Assembly: GCA_020426085.1 (NCBI GenBank)
Contig: JAGQQP010000173.1
Span: 1 to 8,126 of the forward strand
Length of the DNA: 8,126 nucleotides
From: Planctomycetaceae bacterium
GTDB taxonomy: Bacteria > Planctomycetota > Planctomycetia > Planctomycetales > Planctomycetaceae
Direction: 5' to 3'
Shown: piece after piece, positions 7,790-8,126 of the stretch
Layout of the letters: each line of letters begins with the position of its first letter
Position numbering within the stretch: the first letter of the stretch is position 1
The notes under the pieces: model-generated
Databases searched by the model: none
Seen by the model: the letters and a program-made list of their open reading frames with translations, nothing else
Told to the model about the DNA's origin: nothing
Made by a program: the position numbers and the translations under genes

Positions 7790-7859
7790 TAATATCACTT
7801 TGAGCGCACACTCTCTTTTATCCCGAAAAACAGATATTTCATTAAAACCAATAATATCA
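7790..7859. repeat. Spaced direct repeat TAATATCA, possible activator sites
   Basis: TAATATCA occurs at 7790-7797 and again at 7852-7859, with centres 62 bp apart, about six DNA turns. Both copies are followed by C or G and then T. Relative to the start predicted from the sigma-54 promoter they sit near -120 and -57. Sites upstream and in helical phase are typical for enhancer-binding activators, but the region is AT-rich and an 8-base repeat can arise by chance. Confidence 0.3.
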
Positions 7860-7885
7860 GTCAGTTACAGCATTTCCTGTTTAAT

Positions 7886-7901
7886 TGGCACAATCGATGC
7901 T
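7886..7901 (+). promoter_or_regulatory. Sigma-54 (RpoN) -24/-12 promoter
   Basis: TGGCAC (7886-7891), five bases, then ATGC (7897-7900) and T. The consensus is TGGCAC-N5-TTGC followed by A or T, so the only mismatch is A for the first T of the -12 box. The essential GG (7887-7888) and GC (7899-7900) have exact spacing. Predicted +1 is near 7912, giving a leader of about 58 bases before the ATG at 7970. A sigma-70 reading from TTGGCA at 7885 finds no -10 box at 16-18 bp, which favours sigma-54. Confidence 0.7.
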
Positions 7902-7956
7902 TTTTAACATCCTTCAGAAGCGGTCGTGAGATTCAAACAAGACTGTTATTTCTTTT

Positions 7957-7961
7957 AAGGA
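7957..7961 (+). promoter_or_regulatory. Shine-Dalgarno site deciding the 7970 start
   Basis: AAGGA at 7957-7961 lies 8 bases before the ATG at 7970, an ideal spacing. The later GGAG (7964-7967) is too close to the ATG to serve. This and the signal peptide that follows fix the start. Confidence 0.8.
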
Positions 7962-7969
7962 ATGGAGAG

Positions 7970-8126
7970 ATGAAAAAATTATTGATCGTTTGTGTCGCAT
8001 TCGCAGGTTTGGCATTCGTCGGAACGACCTCCACTGCTCAAGCTGGTGGCGTGAATTTCGGAATTACCATCGGAAATGGTTTTAGCGGGTACTATGGGAA
8101 TCCGGGGTACGGATATAACCAGACCC
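7970..8126 (+). CDS. Small secreted Gly/Tyr/Asn-rich protein (3' partial)
   Basis: Only the first 52 codons are in the window, and the frame is open at the edge. Residues 1-25 are a classic Sec signal peptide: MKK, a hydrophobic core (about 4-17) and an AQA cleavage site at 23-25. The visible mature part starts GGVNFGITIGNG and continues with Tyr-Gly and Asn-Gly/Pro pairs, a low-complexity composition common in small exported planctomycete proteins of unknown role. It could be a surface, matrix or envelope protein. It has its own strong ribosome binding site and a sigma-54-type promoter, so it is probably transcribed separately from glnE. Function is not recognised; export is well supported. 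Confidence 0.75.
   Translation, partial: MKKLLIVCVAFAGLAFVGTTSTAQAGGVNFGITIGNGFSGYYGNPGYGYNQT

Larger units (their letters stand above)
7710..7969. other. Intergenic region between glnE and the small secreted protein gene
   Basis: These 260 bases are AT-rich and show no convincing coding frame or RNA gene. They hold a possible weak glnE terminator, an inverted repeat CATCA-TAT-TGATG (7773-7785), two copies of TAATATCA, a sigma-54-type promoter and a good ribosome binding site, listed separately. The density of signals suggests that the downstream gene has its own regulated transcription unit. Confidence 0.8.

Noticed and set aside
7885..7913. Sigma-70 promoter starting at TTGGCA
   Set aside because: No acceptable -10 hexamer occurs at 16-18 bp; the same bases fit the sigma-54 consensus with exact spacing.

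Overview
The window looks like part of a planctomycete chromosome, probably Planctomycetaceae and Gimesia-like. This is inferred from roughly 50% GC, a large secreted or anchored protein made of a hydrolase plus repeat modules, a Tat-exported beta-propeller, a small Gly/Tyr-rich secreted protein, and a GlnE of unusual architecture. No rRNA, tRNA, CRISPR array, IS element or phage signature was seen. No marker gene fixes the species.

Layout: (1) Positions 1-2274, plus strand, hold the 3' part of a membrane-anchored protein. It has a basic tail, one transmembrane helix, an alpha/beta-hydrolase domain with a visible Ser-Asp-His triad, a charged helix and three cysteine-free repeats that look like the HMA ferredoxin-like fold. 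Its reading frame is open to the window edge, so the true start lies upstream. (2) A short convergent gap at 2275-2358 carries a possible hairpin terminator. (3) Positions 2359-3630, minus strand, encode a Tat-exported beta-propeller that resembles oligogalacturonate-lyase-type (PL22-like) propellers. (4) A divergent intergenic region at 3631-4010 has a TATAAT -10 element and a perfect 15-bp inverted repeat just past the predicted transcription start of the next gene. (5) Positions 4011-7709, plus strand, encode a 1232-residue glutamine synthetase adenylyltransferase (GlnE) with an insert of about 280 residues between its two halves. The insert carries two GlnD-like ACT domains. (6) A 260-bp intergenic region at 7710-7969 contains a near-consensus sigma-54 (-24/-12) promoter. 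(7) From 7970 to the window end is the 5' part of a small secreted Gly/Tyr/Asn-rich protein.

The main discovery candidate is the GlnE-ACT protein. In classical enteric nitrogen control, GlnD senses glutamine through ACT domains and passes the signal through PII to GlnE. Here the GlnD-type sensor module appears to be built into GlnE, which suggests direct glutamine sensing by the enzyme that modifies glutamine synthetase. The C-terminal catalytic motif also reads D-x-E where D-x-D is usual. The gene just downstream has a sigma-54-type promoter, the class often used for nitrogen-regulated genes, but a regulatory link is only inference. The two genes at the left appear unrelated to nitrogen control and more likely concern extracytoplasmic hydrolysis or polysaccharide handling.
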